Notes under the pieces: generated by a model | What the model was told of the DNA's origin: nothing | The model's database searches: none | What the model saw: the letters and a program-made list of their open reading frames with translations, nothing else | Source: Oleispirillum sp965228165 | Lineage (GTDB): Bacteria; Pseudomonadota; Alphaproteobacteria; Rhodospirillales; Rhodospirillaceae | Direction: 5' to 3' | Assembly: GCA_965228165.1 (NCBI GenBank) | Contig: CBDDHB010000003.1 | Span: 496,001 to 560,000, forward strand | Length of the DNA: 64,000 nt | Shown: positions 8,652 through 17,956 of the stretch, in pieces | Numbering within the stretch: position 1 is the stretch's first letter | Layout of the letters: each line of letters starts with the position of its first letter | Translations under genes and position numbers: made by a program

Positions 8652-9974
8652 TCAGTGCGAGAGTATCTGTTCCAGGGCGGCATAGCCCGAGGCCAGATCG
8701 GTCGCCTCGGTCTTCGCCTGGGCGAGAAACTGTTCCAGCGCCGCCTGATAGTGGATCGCCTCGTCCACCTCGGGATTGGAGCCCTTGCGATAGGCCCCCA
8801 GGCGGATCAGTTCCGCCATGTCCTCGTAGGTCGCCATCAGCCGCCGGGCGCGGGAGACCAAGGTATTCTCCTCCACCGAGTTGCAGCCGGGCATGGTGCG
8901 CGAGACGCTGCGCAGAATGTTGATCGCCGGATAGCGTCCGCGCTCGGCGATCGCCCGGTCGAGCACGACGTGGCCGTCGAGGATGCCGCGCACCGCGTCG
9001 GAGATCGGCTCGTTCATGTCGTCGCCTTCGACCAGCACGGTGAACAGGCCGGTGATGCTGCCGCCGCCGACGCCGGGACCGGCGCGCTCCAGTAGGCGCG
9101 GCAACTCGGCGAAGACCGAGGGGGTATAGCCCTTCGATGCCGGAGGCTCCCCCGCCGACAGCGAAATCTCGCGCTGCGCCATGGCGAAACGGGTAACGCT
9201 GTCCATCAGCACCAGCACGTCCTTGCCGATGTCGCGCAGATATTCCGCCACCGCCATCGCGGTATAGGCCGCCTGGCGGCGCATCAGCGGGCTTTCGTCG
9301 GAGGTGGCGCAGACGACGATGCTGCGCGCCAGGCCCTCCGGCCCCAGGTCGTCTTCCAGGAACTCGCGCGCCTCGCGCCCGCGTTCGCCGATCAGCCCCA
9401 GCACCGTGGCGTCCAGGCGGGTATGGCGGGCCATCATCGCGAGAATCGACGACTTGCCGACGCCGGAGCCGGAGAAGATGCCCATGCGCTGCCCCCGGCA
9501 GCAGGTGAGGAAGGTGTTGAGCGCCCGCACCCCCAGATCCACCTTGCCGCGCACCCGGTCGCGGGCGTGGGCGGACGGCGGCTGGGCGCGCACCGGATAG
9601 GCGACGTCGCCCTTGGGCAACGGCCCCAGGCCGTCCACCGGCTCGCCGAAGGCGTTGATCACCCGGCCCAGCCACGACGGGTGGGGATAGATCGCGGGCT
9701 GGGTTTCCGCCACCTCGGCGCGGCAGCCCAGGCCCACCCCTTCCAGCGCGGTGAAAGCCATCAGCAGGGCGGCCCCGGCGCGGAACCCCACCACCTCGCA
9801 GGGGACGCGGCGGCCGGAACGGGCGATCAGGTTGCAGCGGTCGCCGACCGACAGCGTGCCGTGCGCGCCGCCGACCTCGACCAGCATGCCGGAGACGCCG
9901 GTGACGCGGCCGAAGACCTCGTAATCCGGCAGTTCCTCGATCTCGTGCAACATGTTCTGAATCAGAACCGTCAT
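8652..9974 (-). CDS. fliI: Flagellar export ATPase FliI
   Basis: 440 residues, typical for FliI. The cytoplasmic hexameric ATPase works with FliH and FliJ to feed flagellar substrates into the export gate. Visible features are the F1-beta-like N-terminal barrel, Walker A GSGVGKSS near residues 168-175, the GLIGERGREAREF block, the Walker B-like VLVLMDSVTRFA, and a C-terminal ASKGYTPSVFAELPRLLERAG stretch. The frame is intact. It is transcribed divergently from ctrA with 131 bases between the start codons, so the two share a control region. Confidence 0.97.
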   Translation of the reverse strand: MTVLIQNMLHEIEELPDYEVFGRVTGVSGMLVEVGGAHGTLSVGDRCNLIARSGRRVPCEVVGFRAGAALLMAFTALEGVGLGCRAEVAETQPAIYPHPSWLGRVINAFGEPVDGLGPLPKGDVAYPVRAQPPSAHARDRVRGKVDLGVRALNTFLTCCRGQRMGIFSGSGVGKSSILAMMARHTRLDATVLGLIGERGREAREFLEDDLGPEGLARSIVVCATSDESPLMRRQAAYTAMAVAEYLRDIGKDVLVLMDSVTRFAMAQREISLSAGEPPASKGYTPSVFAELPRLLERAGPGVGGGSITGLFTVLVEGDDMNEPISDAVRGILDGHVVLDRAIAERGRYPAINILRSVSRTMPGCNSVEENTLVSRARRLMATYEDMAELIRLGAYRKGSNPEVDEAIHYQAALEQFLAQAKTEATDLASGYAALEQILSH

Positions 9975-10061
9975 CGCATCCGTTCCCGCAAATGCCGAAG
10001 CATGCGGCCAACCCCGTTAAGGTCCGGTAAATGCGTTGCGCACCCTTGCGCGACTCGGTAT

Positions 10062-10070
10062 TGTGGATAA
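10062..10070 (-). promoter_or_regulatory. Consensus DnaA box upstream of ctrA
   Basis: TGTGGATAA on the plus strand is the complement of TTATCCACA, a perfect 9-mer DnaA box. It lies 36 bases upstream of the ctrA start codon, in the fliI-ctrA divergent region. DnaA acts as a transcription factor for cell-cycle genes in alphaproteobacteria. A single perfect 9-mer can occur by chance, so a role is inferred from its placement. Confidence 0.5.
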
Positions 10071-10074
10071 GTTA

Positions 10075-10088
10075 TTAACCAAGGTTAA
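10075..10088. promoter_or_regulatory. CtrA-like box immediately upstream of ctrA
   Basis: TTAACCAAGGTTAA has inverted TTAACC/GGTTAA arms. Each arm matches the CtrA half-site, with the TTAA cores 6 bases apart (consensus 7). It ends 17 bases before the ctrA ATG, so occupancy would block transcription or translation initiation. That fits negative autoregulation. A CtrA site here could also control divergent fliI-fliJ. This is inference from the motif only. Confidence 0.45.
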
Positions 10089-10105
10089 TTTCAAGGATCG
10101 AAGCG

Positions 10106-10786
10106 ATGCGGGTTCTGCTGGTCGAGGACGATCCCCATCAGGCGCGCGCCGTCGAGTTGATGCTGCGGACCGAATCCATGGTGGTGGACGCCACCGGCCT
10201 GGGCGAGGACGGCCTGGAGATCGGGCGCCTGTACGAATACGACATCATCATTCTCGATCTCGGACTGCCCGACGTGGACGGCCTGGACGTGCTGCGCCAG
10301 CTGCGCGCCGCGAAGGTGGCGACGCCGGTGCTGATCCTGTCTGGCCTGGACGACACCGACCGCAAGATCAAAAGCCTCGGCCTGGGAGCCGACGATTACC
10401 TGACCAAACCCTTCGAGAAGGGCGAACTGATCGCCCGCCTGCACGCCATCATCCGCCGGTCCAAGGGCCATGCCGCCTCGGTGATCCGCGCCGGACGGTT
10501 GAGCGTCGATCTGGACGCCCGCGCCGTCGCCATCGACGACCAGCCGGTGCATCTGACCGGCAAGGAATACGGCATCCTGGAACTTCTCGCCCTGCGCAAG
10601 GGCACCACCCTGACCAAGGAACAGTTCCTCAACCACCTGTACGGCGGCATGGACGAACCGGAACTGAAGATCATCGACGTCTTCATCTGCAAGCTGCGAA
10701 AAAAGCTATCGACGATCAGCGGCGGCGAATCCTATATCGAGACCGTCTGGGGACGCGGCTACGTGCTGCGCGACCCGCAGGCCTGA
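10106..10786 (+). CDS. ctrA: Cell-cycle response regulator CtrA
   Basis: 226 residues. OmpR-type regulator: receiver domain (residues 1-120) with phosphoacceptor D51 (IILDLGLPD), then a winged helix ending SYIETVWGRGYVLRD. The sequence is nearly colinear with Caulobacter CtrA, including the diagnostic VHLTGKEY, LRKGTTLTKEQFLNHLYGG and MDEPELKIIDVFICKLRKK blocks, so this is CtrA and not a generic regulator. CtrA controls flagellar, chemotaxis and division genes and receives phosphate from CckA via ChpT, whose gene is at 17125-17760. The C-terminus ends PQA, without the AA degron of Caulobacter. Consistent with this, outside the Caulobacterales CtrA is often non-essential and controls motility. 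Confidence 0.97.
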   Translation: MRVLLVEDDPHQARAVELMLRTESMVVDATGLGEDGLEIGRLYEYDIIILDLGLPDVDGLDVLRQLRAAKVATPVLILSGLDDTDRKIKSLGLGADDYLTKPFEKGELIARLHAIIRRSKGHAASVIRAGRLSVDLDARAVAIDDQPVHLTGKEYGILELLALRKGTTLTKEQFLNHLYGGMDEPELKIIDVFICKLRKKLSTISGGESYIETVWGRGYVLRDPQA

Positions 10787-10790
10787 AAGC

Positions 10791-10814
10791 CGGGCGACCC
10801 CTCGGGGTCGCCCG
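10791..10814 (+). terminator. ctrA terminator hairpin
   Basis: Perfect inverted repeat starting 4 bases after the ctrA stop: CGGGCGACCCC, a TC loop, and GGGGTCGCCCG. This 11-bp GC stem is followed by ATCCTCGAT, not a T-run, so Rho-independent efficiency is uncertain. Confidence 0.65.
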
Positions 10815-10886
10815 ATCCTCGATCAGGACTACGGGCGAGGCTTTCGACGCCGCCACGCCGCAAAGAAGCCCGGCCCTTCGGGTCGC

Positions 10887-10920
10887 CCTGCGGCGGATGT
10901 CCGCTGCATTGCGCCGCAGG
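10887..10920 (-). terminator. Hairpin downstream of hsp20
   Basis: Inverted repeat CCTGCGGCG (10887-10895) and CGCCGCAGG (10912-10920), 25 bases beyond the hsp20 stop on the minus strand. It probably ends the hsp20 transcript and stabilises its 3' end. No strong T-run is seen. Confidence 0.5.
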
Positions 10921-10945
10921 TGAGTCCATTTGAACGGAATATGCT

Positions 10946-11449
10946 CTAGGCCTTTTCGGCCTTCTTTACCTCGATCTTCTTCGTCTTCTTCTCCGCCTCG
11001 GCACGGCGCGGCACGGTCACGGTGAGCACGCCGTTGTCGAAGCGCGCCTCGATCTTCTCTTCCTCCACCGCGAAGGGCAGGACGAAGCGGCGCAGGAAGG
11101 TGCCGACCGAGCGCTCGACCAGGTGATAGGTCTTCGCCGCGTCGGACTTCTCGCTCTCCTTGCGGATTTCCGCCTTCAGGGTCAGCACCCCGTCCTCGAT
11201 ATCGACGTCGATGTCCTTCGCCTCGGCGCCCGGCAGTTCGGCGACCAGTTCCAGCCCCTTTTCGGTTTCGGCGATATCCACCTTGGGGGAAAGGAAGGCT
11301 GCGGGCGCCGTCGGCGCGCCCCAGCCGCTGGCGAAGTCGTCGAACATCCGGTCCATTTCCCGGCGCAGGCCGACAAAGAAATCGGGATCGGCGCCCATCC
11401 GCGCCAACGGCGACAGGCGACCGAAGGGAGTCAAGGCTCTGATGTTCAT
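10946..11449 (-). CDS. Small heat-shock protein Hsp20
   Basis: 167 residues from ATG 11449, chosen because GGAGGTG lies at ideal spacing upstream; the longer frame before it has no support. The alpha-crystallin domain spans about residues 50-150, with PKVDIAETEKGLELVAELPGA at its start, VERSVGTFLRRFVLP in the middle and the signature DNGVLTVTVPR near the end. A lysine-rich tail (KKTKKIEVKKAEKA) follows. It is an ATP-independent holdase for unfolding proteins. It has its own candidate heat-shock promoter and downstream hairpin, so it is probably a single-gene unit between ctrA and the chemotaxis genes. Confidence 0.95.
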   Translation of the reverse strand: MNIRALTPFGRLSPLARMGADPDFFVGLRREMDRMFDDFASGWGAPTAPAAFLSPKVDIAETEKGLELVAELPGAEAKDIDVDIEDGVLTLKAEIRKESEKSDAAKTYHLVERSVGTFLRRFVLPFAVEEEKIEARFDNGVLTVTVPRRAEAEKKTKKIEVKKAEKA

Positions 11450-11528
11450 GGCAACACCTCCTCGGTTCCGGTCAACCCGCGACCGAAACCCCGGATCGCG
11501 GTTTCGATCGCGGGTTTTTCTACCGAAG

Positions 11529-11557
11529 ATGTAGGCAAGCGGAAACCGCCGCGCAAG
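11529..11557 (-). promoter_or_regulatory. Candidate RpoH heat-shock promoter for hsp20
   Basis: On the minus strand, CTTG (11557-11554), an 18-base spacer and CCTACAT (11535-11529) match the alphaproteobacterial RpoH pattern CTTG-N17/18-CYTATNT at all but one position. It lies about 80 bases upstream of the hsp20 start. Both motif and gene function agree, but the match is short. Confidence 0.45.
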
Positions 11558-11585
11558 CGGCGGGGACGACCCGAAGCGCCGGAGA

Positions 11586-12419
11586 CTACATCTTGGCGGC
11601 GCCGCCGCCGTCGCTGAGCTCATAGAGGCCGCGTTGGCCGATGATCGGACGGAATTTATCGGAGATGCCCAGAACCGTCTCCGCCCCGCCGAGATAAAGG
11701 AAGCCGTCCGGGCTCATCAGCTTGGCGATGTCCGCCAGAACCCGACCCTTGGTTTCCTGGTCGAAATAGATCAGCACGTTGCGGCAGAACACCACGTCGA
11801 AGCTGCCGAGGGTGCTCCGCACGTCGGTCAGAAGGTTGAGCGGCCGGTACTGCACCATGGCGCGCAGACGGGCGTCGATCTGCCACATCTCGTCCTTCTT
11901 CTGGAAATACTTGACCAGAAGCTGGATCGGCATGCCGCGTTGCACCTCGAACTGGGAATAAAGCCCGGCCTTCGCCTTTTCCAGAATTTCGGTGGACAGA
12001 TCGGTGGCGACGATGTCGATGCGCCAGCCGGAGAGCCGCGCCTCCATCTCCTTCAAGATGATCGCCAGGGAATAGGGCTCCTGGCCGCTGGAACAGGCGG
12101 CGCACCAGATGCGAATCTGCTTCTTGTCCTTGCGCGCCGCCATCAGCGACGGCAGCACCCGCTCGCGGAACTGATCGAAGGGCTTGCCGTCGCGAAAGAA
12201 GAAGGACTCGTTGGTGGTCATCGCCTCGGTCACGTCCTTGACCAGGGCGGGGTCCATGCGGCGGATCGCGGCGACCAGTTCGTCCAGCCCCTTCATCCCA
12301 CGGCGGCGGGCGACCGGCATCAGACGGCTTTCCAGAAGGTAGGACTTGTCCTTGGAGAGGACGAGACCCGACCGTTCCTTCAGAAGTTTCGCAACGAAGT
12401 CGAAGTCTTCTGGTTTCAT
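11586..12419 (-). CDS. cheR: Chemoreceptor methyltransferase CheR
   Basis: 277 residues. It uses S-adenosylmethionine to methylate receptor glutamates, raising CheA activity during adaptation. The N-terminal helical domain (residues about 1-75) has LESRLMPVARRRG. The SAM-binding domain shows TNESFFFRD, the ACSSGQEPYSLA glycine-loop block and FCRNVLIYFD, all CheR signatures. It starts 3 bases after the cheB stop (chpT-cheA-cheY-cheB-cheR order), so it is translationally close-coupled and probably the last gene of that operon. No C-terminal NWETF-binding peptide is evident. Confidence 0.97.
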   Translation of the reverse strand: MKPEDFDFVAKLLKERSGLVLSKDKSYLLESRLMPVARRRGMKGLDELVAAIRRMDPALVKDVTEAMTTNESFFFRDGKPFDQFRERVLPSLMAARKDKKQIRIWCAACSSGQEPYSLAIILKEMEARLSGWRIDIVATDLSTEILEKAKAGLYSQFEVQRGMPIQLLVKYFQKKDEMWQIDARLRAMVQYRPLNLLTDVRSTLGSFDVVFCRNVLIYFDQETKGRVLADIAKLMSPDGFLYLGGAETVLGISDKFRPIIGQRGLYELSDGGGAAKM

Positions 12420-12422
12420 CTT

Positions 12423-13632
12423 CTATTGCCTCGCCGCCGCTTTCTTGATGAAGGCGCCGATGTCCTGCAACGGCAGAACCGCCGAACAAATCCCGGACTG
12501 AGCGGTCGCGCCGGGCATCCCCCAGACCACCGAGGTTTCCTCGTCCTGGGCGATGACGCTGCCGCCCGCGGCGACGATCTCCGCCCCGCCCTTGGCCCCG
12601 TCGGAGCCCATGCCGGTCAGGACCACCGCCAGCGCCCGCCGCCCGAAGACCTTGGCGATGGAACGGAACATCGGGTCCACCTCAGGCTTGCAGAAGTTCT
12701 CCGGCGGACCGTCGATGACCCGCAGCACCTGCTCGACGCCCTTGCTTTCCACCAGCATGTGGAAGCCGCCGGGAGCGATGTAGACGTTGCCGCCCTTCAG
12801 GGGCTCGCCGTCCTTGGCCTCCTTGGCGGGCCAGCCGGAAACCCGGGTGATGTGCTCGGCCAGGATGGTGGTGAAGGTGGCGGGCATGTGCTGGGTGATG
12901 ACGATCGGCTGCTTCGGCGCGCTGCCCTGACTCAGGTCGGTCAGCACCTTGAACAGGGCCTGCGGCCCGCCGGTGGAACTGCCGATGGCGATGATGTCGG
13001 GGGTTTCGATCTTGTTCTGACGCAACTGGATCGGCGCGGCGGGGCTGAGCAGCGACCGCCCGGCGGGCGCGGCGCCCCCCCGGCGCGGACGCGCCCGGAC
13101 GGGAAAACGGCGTCCGCTGCGGCGCGGCGAATCCCGGACGCGCCGGTTGGGCGGCGGCGCGACGCGCCCCGCCGCGTCGCAACGCGGCGCCGAGGGCCGT
13201 CACCTTCTCCAGCAGTTCGCGCTTGAAATCGGCGCCGCCGGACAGCTCGCGCGTCGCGGTCGGCTTGGGGATGTAGTCGATGGCGCCCAATTCCAACGCC
13301 CGCAGGGAGATGTCGGCGTTTTGCAGGGTCAAGGTGGACGCCATGATCACCTTGAGGTCCGGACGCTTCTTCAGCATCAGCGGCAGGGCGGTCATCCCGT
13401 CCATCACCGGCATCTCGATGTCAAGGAGCACCACCTCGATGTCGAAGCGGTCCAGCGCCTTCACCGCGGCCTCGCCGTTGGGCACCGAGGTGACGACCTG
13501 CACGTCGGGAGCATCCTCCAGCATGCGCGCGATCAAGCCGCGCACCACGGCGGAATCATCGACCACCATGACCCGGATCGGATCCGCCGCGCCACCGCGC
13601 GCTCCCGTCAACGACCAACCTCCCTCGGACAC
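12423..13632 (-). pseudogene. cheB: CheB methylesterase, frameshifted in the linker
   Basis: The N-terminal part from GTG 13632 (GGAGG upstream) encodes a receiver domain (VMVVDDSAVVR, phosphoacceptor in LLDIEMPVMDG, and PKPT). The C-terminal part encodes the methylesterase with IAIGSSTGG, ITQHMPATF and VLTGMGSDGA, covering the Ser-His-Asp triad. The two are in different frames. The switch falls in the Gly/Ala/Pro-rich linker, at the C7 run 13075-13081 (G7 on the coding strand). Dropping one base restores a smooth linker into PIQLRQNKIETPD. As read, receiver and esterase are separated; a TTG at 13025 could still start the esterase alone. It is a real mutation or a base-calling error. Confidence 0.88.
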
Positions 13633-13694
13633 CCGTACCCCTCCTCCCTTGACCTCGACCCTTTGCCACGCGCGCCGACGAACCGCCGCGCGCC

Positions 13695-14072
13695 CTATTC
13701 CCTGGGTTCGAGCAGGCCGACCTGCTCGAATTTGGCTTGAATGATTTCGCCGTCGAAGGGCTTCATGATGTATTCGCTGGCGCCGGCGGCGATCGCCTGC
13801 TGGATGTGCTGGATATCGTTCTCGGTGGTGCAGAAGACCACCACGGGCTTGTCCCCGCCGGGCAGCTTGCGCATTTCGATCAGGAATTCGATGCCGTTCA
13901 TCACCGGCATGTTCCAGTCCAGAAGCACCGCCTCGGGCAGGGATTTTTTGCAATAGTCCAAGGCCTTGGCCCCATCTTCCGCTTCCGCCGTGGAAAACCC
14001 CAGCTCTTGCAGGATTTTCCGGGCCACCATGCGGATAACCTTGGAGTCATCGACAATCAGGCAGGTCTTCAT
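13695..14072 (-). CDS. cheY: Chemotaxis response regulator CheY
   Basis: 125 residues, a stand-alone receiver. Acidic pocket CLIVDDS at the N-terminus, phosphoacceptor Asp in VLLDWNMPVMNG near residue 52, the Thr switch in FCTTEND and the conserved Lys in IMKPFD near residue 104. Phospho-CheY binds FliM and alters flagellar rotation. It lies between cheA and cheB in the same direction. The frame is clean. Confidence 0.95.
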   Translation of the reverse strand: MKTCLIVDDSKVIRMVARKILQELGFSTAEAEDGAKALDYCKKSLPEAVLLDWNMPVMNGIEFLIEMRKLPGGDKPVVVFCTTENDIQHIQQAIAAGASEYIMKPFDGEIIQAKFEQVGLLEPRE

Positions 14073-14202
14073 TGCAAGTCATCCCGACCTAATAGAGTAC
14101 GAACGAAACGCCACCGGCGACGGCAAAAATCCATGCCCGATGGTAACATGCGCGCCCCGGCGGCAGGGGAAGAATCCGCGCCGCCGGGAAAGATCGCGGG
14201 CC

Positions 14203-16958
14203 TCAGACCGCCTCGGCCTTGCGCCCGATCAGGGTCTTCAGAACCTGCATCACCGCCTCGCGGTCGAACTTGACCACATAGTCGTCGAAGCCGACCTCGC
14301 GCCCCAGTTGGAAGTCGCGATCCGATGCGTGAGAAGACAGGGCGATCATCGGCACGTCGCGCCAACGTTCGTCGCCGCGCACCGCGCGGGCGAAGGCGAA
14401 GCCATCCATGCCCGGCATCTCGATGTCCGAGATGATGGCGTCGAAGGACTCTCCCTTGTCGCGCAAGGCCAGCGCCCGGTCGGCGGTTTCCACCGCCACC
14501 ACCTGATAGCCGTTGACCGACAGAAGCGGCGACAGCAGGTTGCGGAAGAATGCGCTGTCATCGACGAACAGAACCCGCCACCCGATGCTCCCCCCTCGTC
14601 GTGGAAGGCCTTGGAATCCTCGCGACCGAACCAGTCGCCGAACGCCTTGGTCAGGAAGTAGCCGGTATCGATCACCTCGGTGGCCTTGCCGTTGATCACC
14701 GCGGTGCCGATCAGGCCGGGCTGTTCGACCTGCAACTCCATCTTCAGGCGATCCTCGACGATATCGACGATCTCCTCGACCAGAAGACCCATCGACCGAT
14801 CGCGATCGGTGAAGACCAGAACCGGCTGACGCCCGTCCTGAACGATGCGGAAGTCGTCGGAAACCCCGACCAGCGGCATCAGTTGGCCACGGTACTGCAC
14901 CACCGGCGTGCCGTGGGAATACTCGATGGTCGCGGCCTCGATCTCTTCCAGGCGCGCCACCAGGGCAAGCGGCACCGCCTTAAGGTCGTTTTCGCGGGAA
15001 CGGAAGATGAGGAGCGAAACGCGATCCTCGCTCGAACCGGCGGCGGCGCGCGCCGCCTCTTCCTTGGCGTGATCGCTGCCCATCGCCACCTCGCCGGTGG
15101 CGGAGGCGATGCCGTTCGGATCGAGAATCATGATCACGCTGCCGTCGCCCGGGATGGTATTGCCCGAGAACATCGAGATGTGACGCAGAATCGGCGCCAC
15201 CGGCTTGACGACGATTTCCTCGGTGTCGAACACCCGATCGACGATGATGCCGAAGGTATAGGTGCCGACCTGGGAAACCACGATGAAGGTTTCCTCGCCC
15301 TTCTCCTCCCCGGACTTGCTGCCCAGCCGCAACAGATCGGACAGATTGACCAGCGGCAACAGGCGGTCGCGCAGGCGCAGCACCGGCGCGGCGTTGATGT
15401 TCTCGATCTGGTGTTCGGAGTTCTCGGTAACGCGCACCAGTTCGACCACCGAAATCTGCGGAATGGCGAAGCGTTCGGTGGCGCATTCGACGATCAGCGC
15501 GGAAACGATCGCCAAGGTCAGCGGAATCTTGATGACGAAGGTGGTGCCGCGCCCCTGCGCGGTCTTCAACTCGATGGTGCCGCCGATCTTTTCGATGTTG
15601 GTGCGCACCACGTCCATGCCGACGCCGCGACCCGACACCGAGGTCACCTTCTCGGCGGTCGAGAACCCGGCGCGGAAGATGAACTGGCAGATCTGCTGCT
15701 CGCTCATCCCGTCGAGTTCGGCGTCCGAGGCGAGGCCGCTTTCCATCACCTTCTGGCGGATCCGGGCGGTGTTCAGACCGCGTCCGTCGTCGGCGATCTC
15801 GGTGATGATATGACCGCCCTCGTGATAGGCGTTGAGGGTGATCACCCCGACCTCGGGCTTGCCCGCGGCCAGACGGTCGGACGGCATCTCCAGACCGTGA
15901 TCGGCGGAATTGCGCACCATGTGGGTGAGCGGATCCTTGATCAGTTCCAGCACCTGACGGTCGAGTTCGGTGTCGGCGCCGTACATCTGGAGGTCGATCT
16001 TCTTCTTGGTTTCCAGCGCCAGATCGCGAACGATGCGCGGCAGCTTGGCCCAGGCGTTGCCGATCGGCTGCATGCGGGTCTTCATCACCCCTTCCTGAAG
16101 GTCGGTGGTGATGTGGGACAGGCGCTGCAAGGGCGCGGCGAATTCGGAATCGTCGCGACCGCGCACCATCTGGAGCAACTGGTTGCGGGTCAGCACCAGT
16201 TCGGACACCAGGGTCATCAGGTTTTCCAGAAGATCGACGTTGACCCGGATCGACTGGGCGGCGACGGCGCTTTCCTTCGGCCCGTCGCCGTTGCCGGCGG
16301 CGGCCAACGGCGCAAGCGGCGCGGCGACCGGCACCGGCGGCGGCGGCTCGACCGGAGCGGGCTCGGACCGCGCGGCGGCGGCGGCCTCGCGCGCCGCCTC
16401 GGCGGCGAGTTCGCGGGCGATCTCCTCGTCGGAGGCGGCCTTGATCCCGGCGGCCTGCGCCGCCTCGACCTCGGCCAGAAGATCGGCGGCAACCGGGAAG
16501 CCCTCGTCGCTCAACACCGGTCCGCCCGCGGCGGGCGGCGCGGGCGGGGCAACCGGCGGCGGCGCGGCGGCGGGGGCCTCCTTCCCGGCGGCGACCAGAT
16601 TCAGCCGGTCGATCAGATCCTTGTCGTCGCCCGGAGGCTCTTCCTCGTGCGCCTCGATATAGGCGAGGCTTTCCTTGATGCGATCGATCGACTGCAAAAT
16701 CAGGGTGACCGAGGTCGGCGACACGCTGAGTTCGCCGCCACGGAACTTGCCGAGCACGTTCTCGCCCGCATGCGCCAGGGATTCCAGGCGCGGCAGGCCA
16801 AGGAAGCCGCAGGTTCCCTTGATCGTATGCACCAACCGGAAAATGTTGGACAGAATGGCGGTGTCGTTGGGATTACGCTCGAGATTGACCAGTTCGACGT
16901 CGAGCGTCGCCAGGCTTTCCGAAGTCTCGGTCAAAAACTCGCTCAGCAGATCGTCCAT
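14203..16958 (-). pseudogene. cheA: CheA hybrid kinase (HPt-kinase-two CheW domains-receiver), receiver frameshifted
   Basis: Starts at ATG 16958 (MDDLLSEF, GGAGAGG upstream). The HPt domain has the phosphorylated His44 (RLVHTIKG). A Pro/Ala linker follows, then the dimerisation and GHKL kinase domains (MVRNSADHGLE, DDGRGLN, GRGVGMDVV). Two consecutive CheW-like domains follow (LPLVNLSDLL in the first; LMPLVGVSDD and LLVEEIVDIVED in the second). The last 100 codons form a receiver (LFVDDS, ISDIEMPGMDG), but it is in another frame: one G is missing from the run at 14590-14595. The kinase core remains readable and ends in about 80 out-of-frame residues. No separate cheW is present nearby, so the second CheW domain may replace it. 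Confidence 0.9.
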
Positions 16959-17124
16959 CATTCCTCTCCACACGTCCCGGCGGAGGAGCGACACGTCCAT
17001 CGGGACGCGACCGACCCCTCTCCGGGGGGATCATAAAGCACCGCGCGATCGTCTTTCCTGCCCGCAAAGACCCAGGCAGACAGTATGCCGTTACGAGGCT
17101 CTAATGAAAAGACTATTGTCACGT

Positions 17125-17760
17125 TTACAGATTTTCCAAGGGGGCGGGGACAAGATCGACGCCGCAAGCCGCCCCGTCGTACCAGGGCACCGGAACCCGC
17201 CCCCACCCCGCCGCCAGAACCCGCACCAGGGCGGAGGCGGCGGCGCGGGGATCGGCGGCGGCGGCATCGAACCCCGCCAGAACCTCCGGCGGCCAACCGG
17301 CGCGGCGTCCCTCGGCGCGCAGACAGGGCAGTTCCTCCGCCCGCGCCGCGACGCCGATCCGCCCACCGAAGGGCAAGGCCTCGGCCCCGGCCAGGACCAG
17401 CGCCAGAACCAACCGCCAGCGCGCGGGCGGCAATTCCGCCCCGGCGGGAAACTCGGCCAGATCGAAACGCCGCGACCGGTCGCCGAGTTGTTCCAGATAG
17501 GCCCGCGCCACCGCTTCCGCCACCGCGCCGGACCTGACGGCGCGCGCCGTCGGCAGGCCGAAGACGGCGCGCAGGAACTCCAGCCGCGCCGCCAGGGCGC
17601 ACGCGCTGCCGCGCAGCATCTCCAGGATTTCCGGGGCGTCGACCGCTTCCATCGTCAACAGGTCGATCCCGTTGGCGAGCGCGCCGATCGGCCCCGCCAG
17701 ATCGTGGCAGATGCGCACCACCGCCGCGTCGCCCGGAATCTCCCCCTCGCCGTTCGCCAT
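17125..17760 (-). CDS. chpT: Histidine phosphotransferase ChpT
   Basis: 211 residues from ATG 17760, preceded by GGGGGAAG; an ATG 33 bases upstream is possible. The diagnostic motif ICHDLAGPIGALANGIDLL spans about residues 17-35, with the phosphorylated His19 in the first helix of the dimerising hairpin. A degenerate Bergerat-like C-terminal domain follows. ChpT carries phosphate from the hybrid kinase CckA to CtrA (encoded at 10106). It is the first gene upstream of cheA on the same strand, with 166 bases between them. The pairing of ChpT and CtrA with flagellar and chemotaxis genes suggests cell-cycle or phosphorelay control of motility here. Confidence 0.88.
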   Translation of the reverse strand: MANGEGEIPGDAAVVRICHDLAGPIGALANGIDLLTMEAVDAPEILEMLRGSACALAARLEFLRAVFGLPTARAVRSGAVAEAVARAYLEQLGDRSRRFDLAEFPAGAELPPARWRLVLALVLAGAEALPFGGRIGVAARAEELPCLRAEGRRAGWPPEVLAGFDAAAADPRAAASALVRVLAAGWGRVPVPWYDGAACGVDLVPAPLENL

Positions 17761-17956
17761 GTCTTCCCCCACGGATCGCGGTTTTCCCGTCATCCTAGAC
17801 GGTTTTTTCCGGGTTGTCGCGGCGTCCGCGGCGATGTCTCCATGACAATCGACGAAGCCCTTGGGGGGGAAGCCGGGTTCGTGCTATGAAAGGCGGACGC
17901 CACGACCCCTTCCCCGCAAGGCGGGGCGCGGCCCTGTCATCGGAACCCATTCGTCC

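Noticed and set aside
13025..13953. Two separate genes for the CheB receiver and methylesterase
   Set aside because: The halves join smoothly when one base is removed in a G7 run, and the esterase part lacks a ribosome-binding site of its own.
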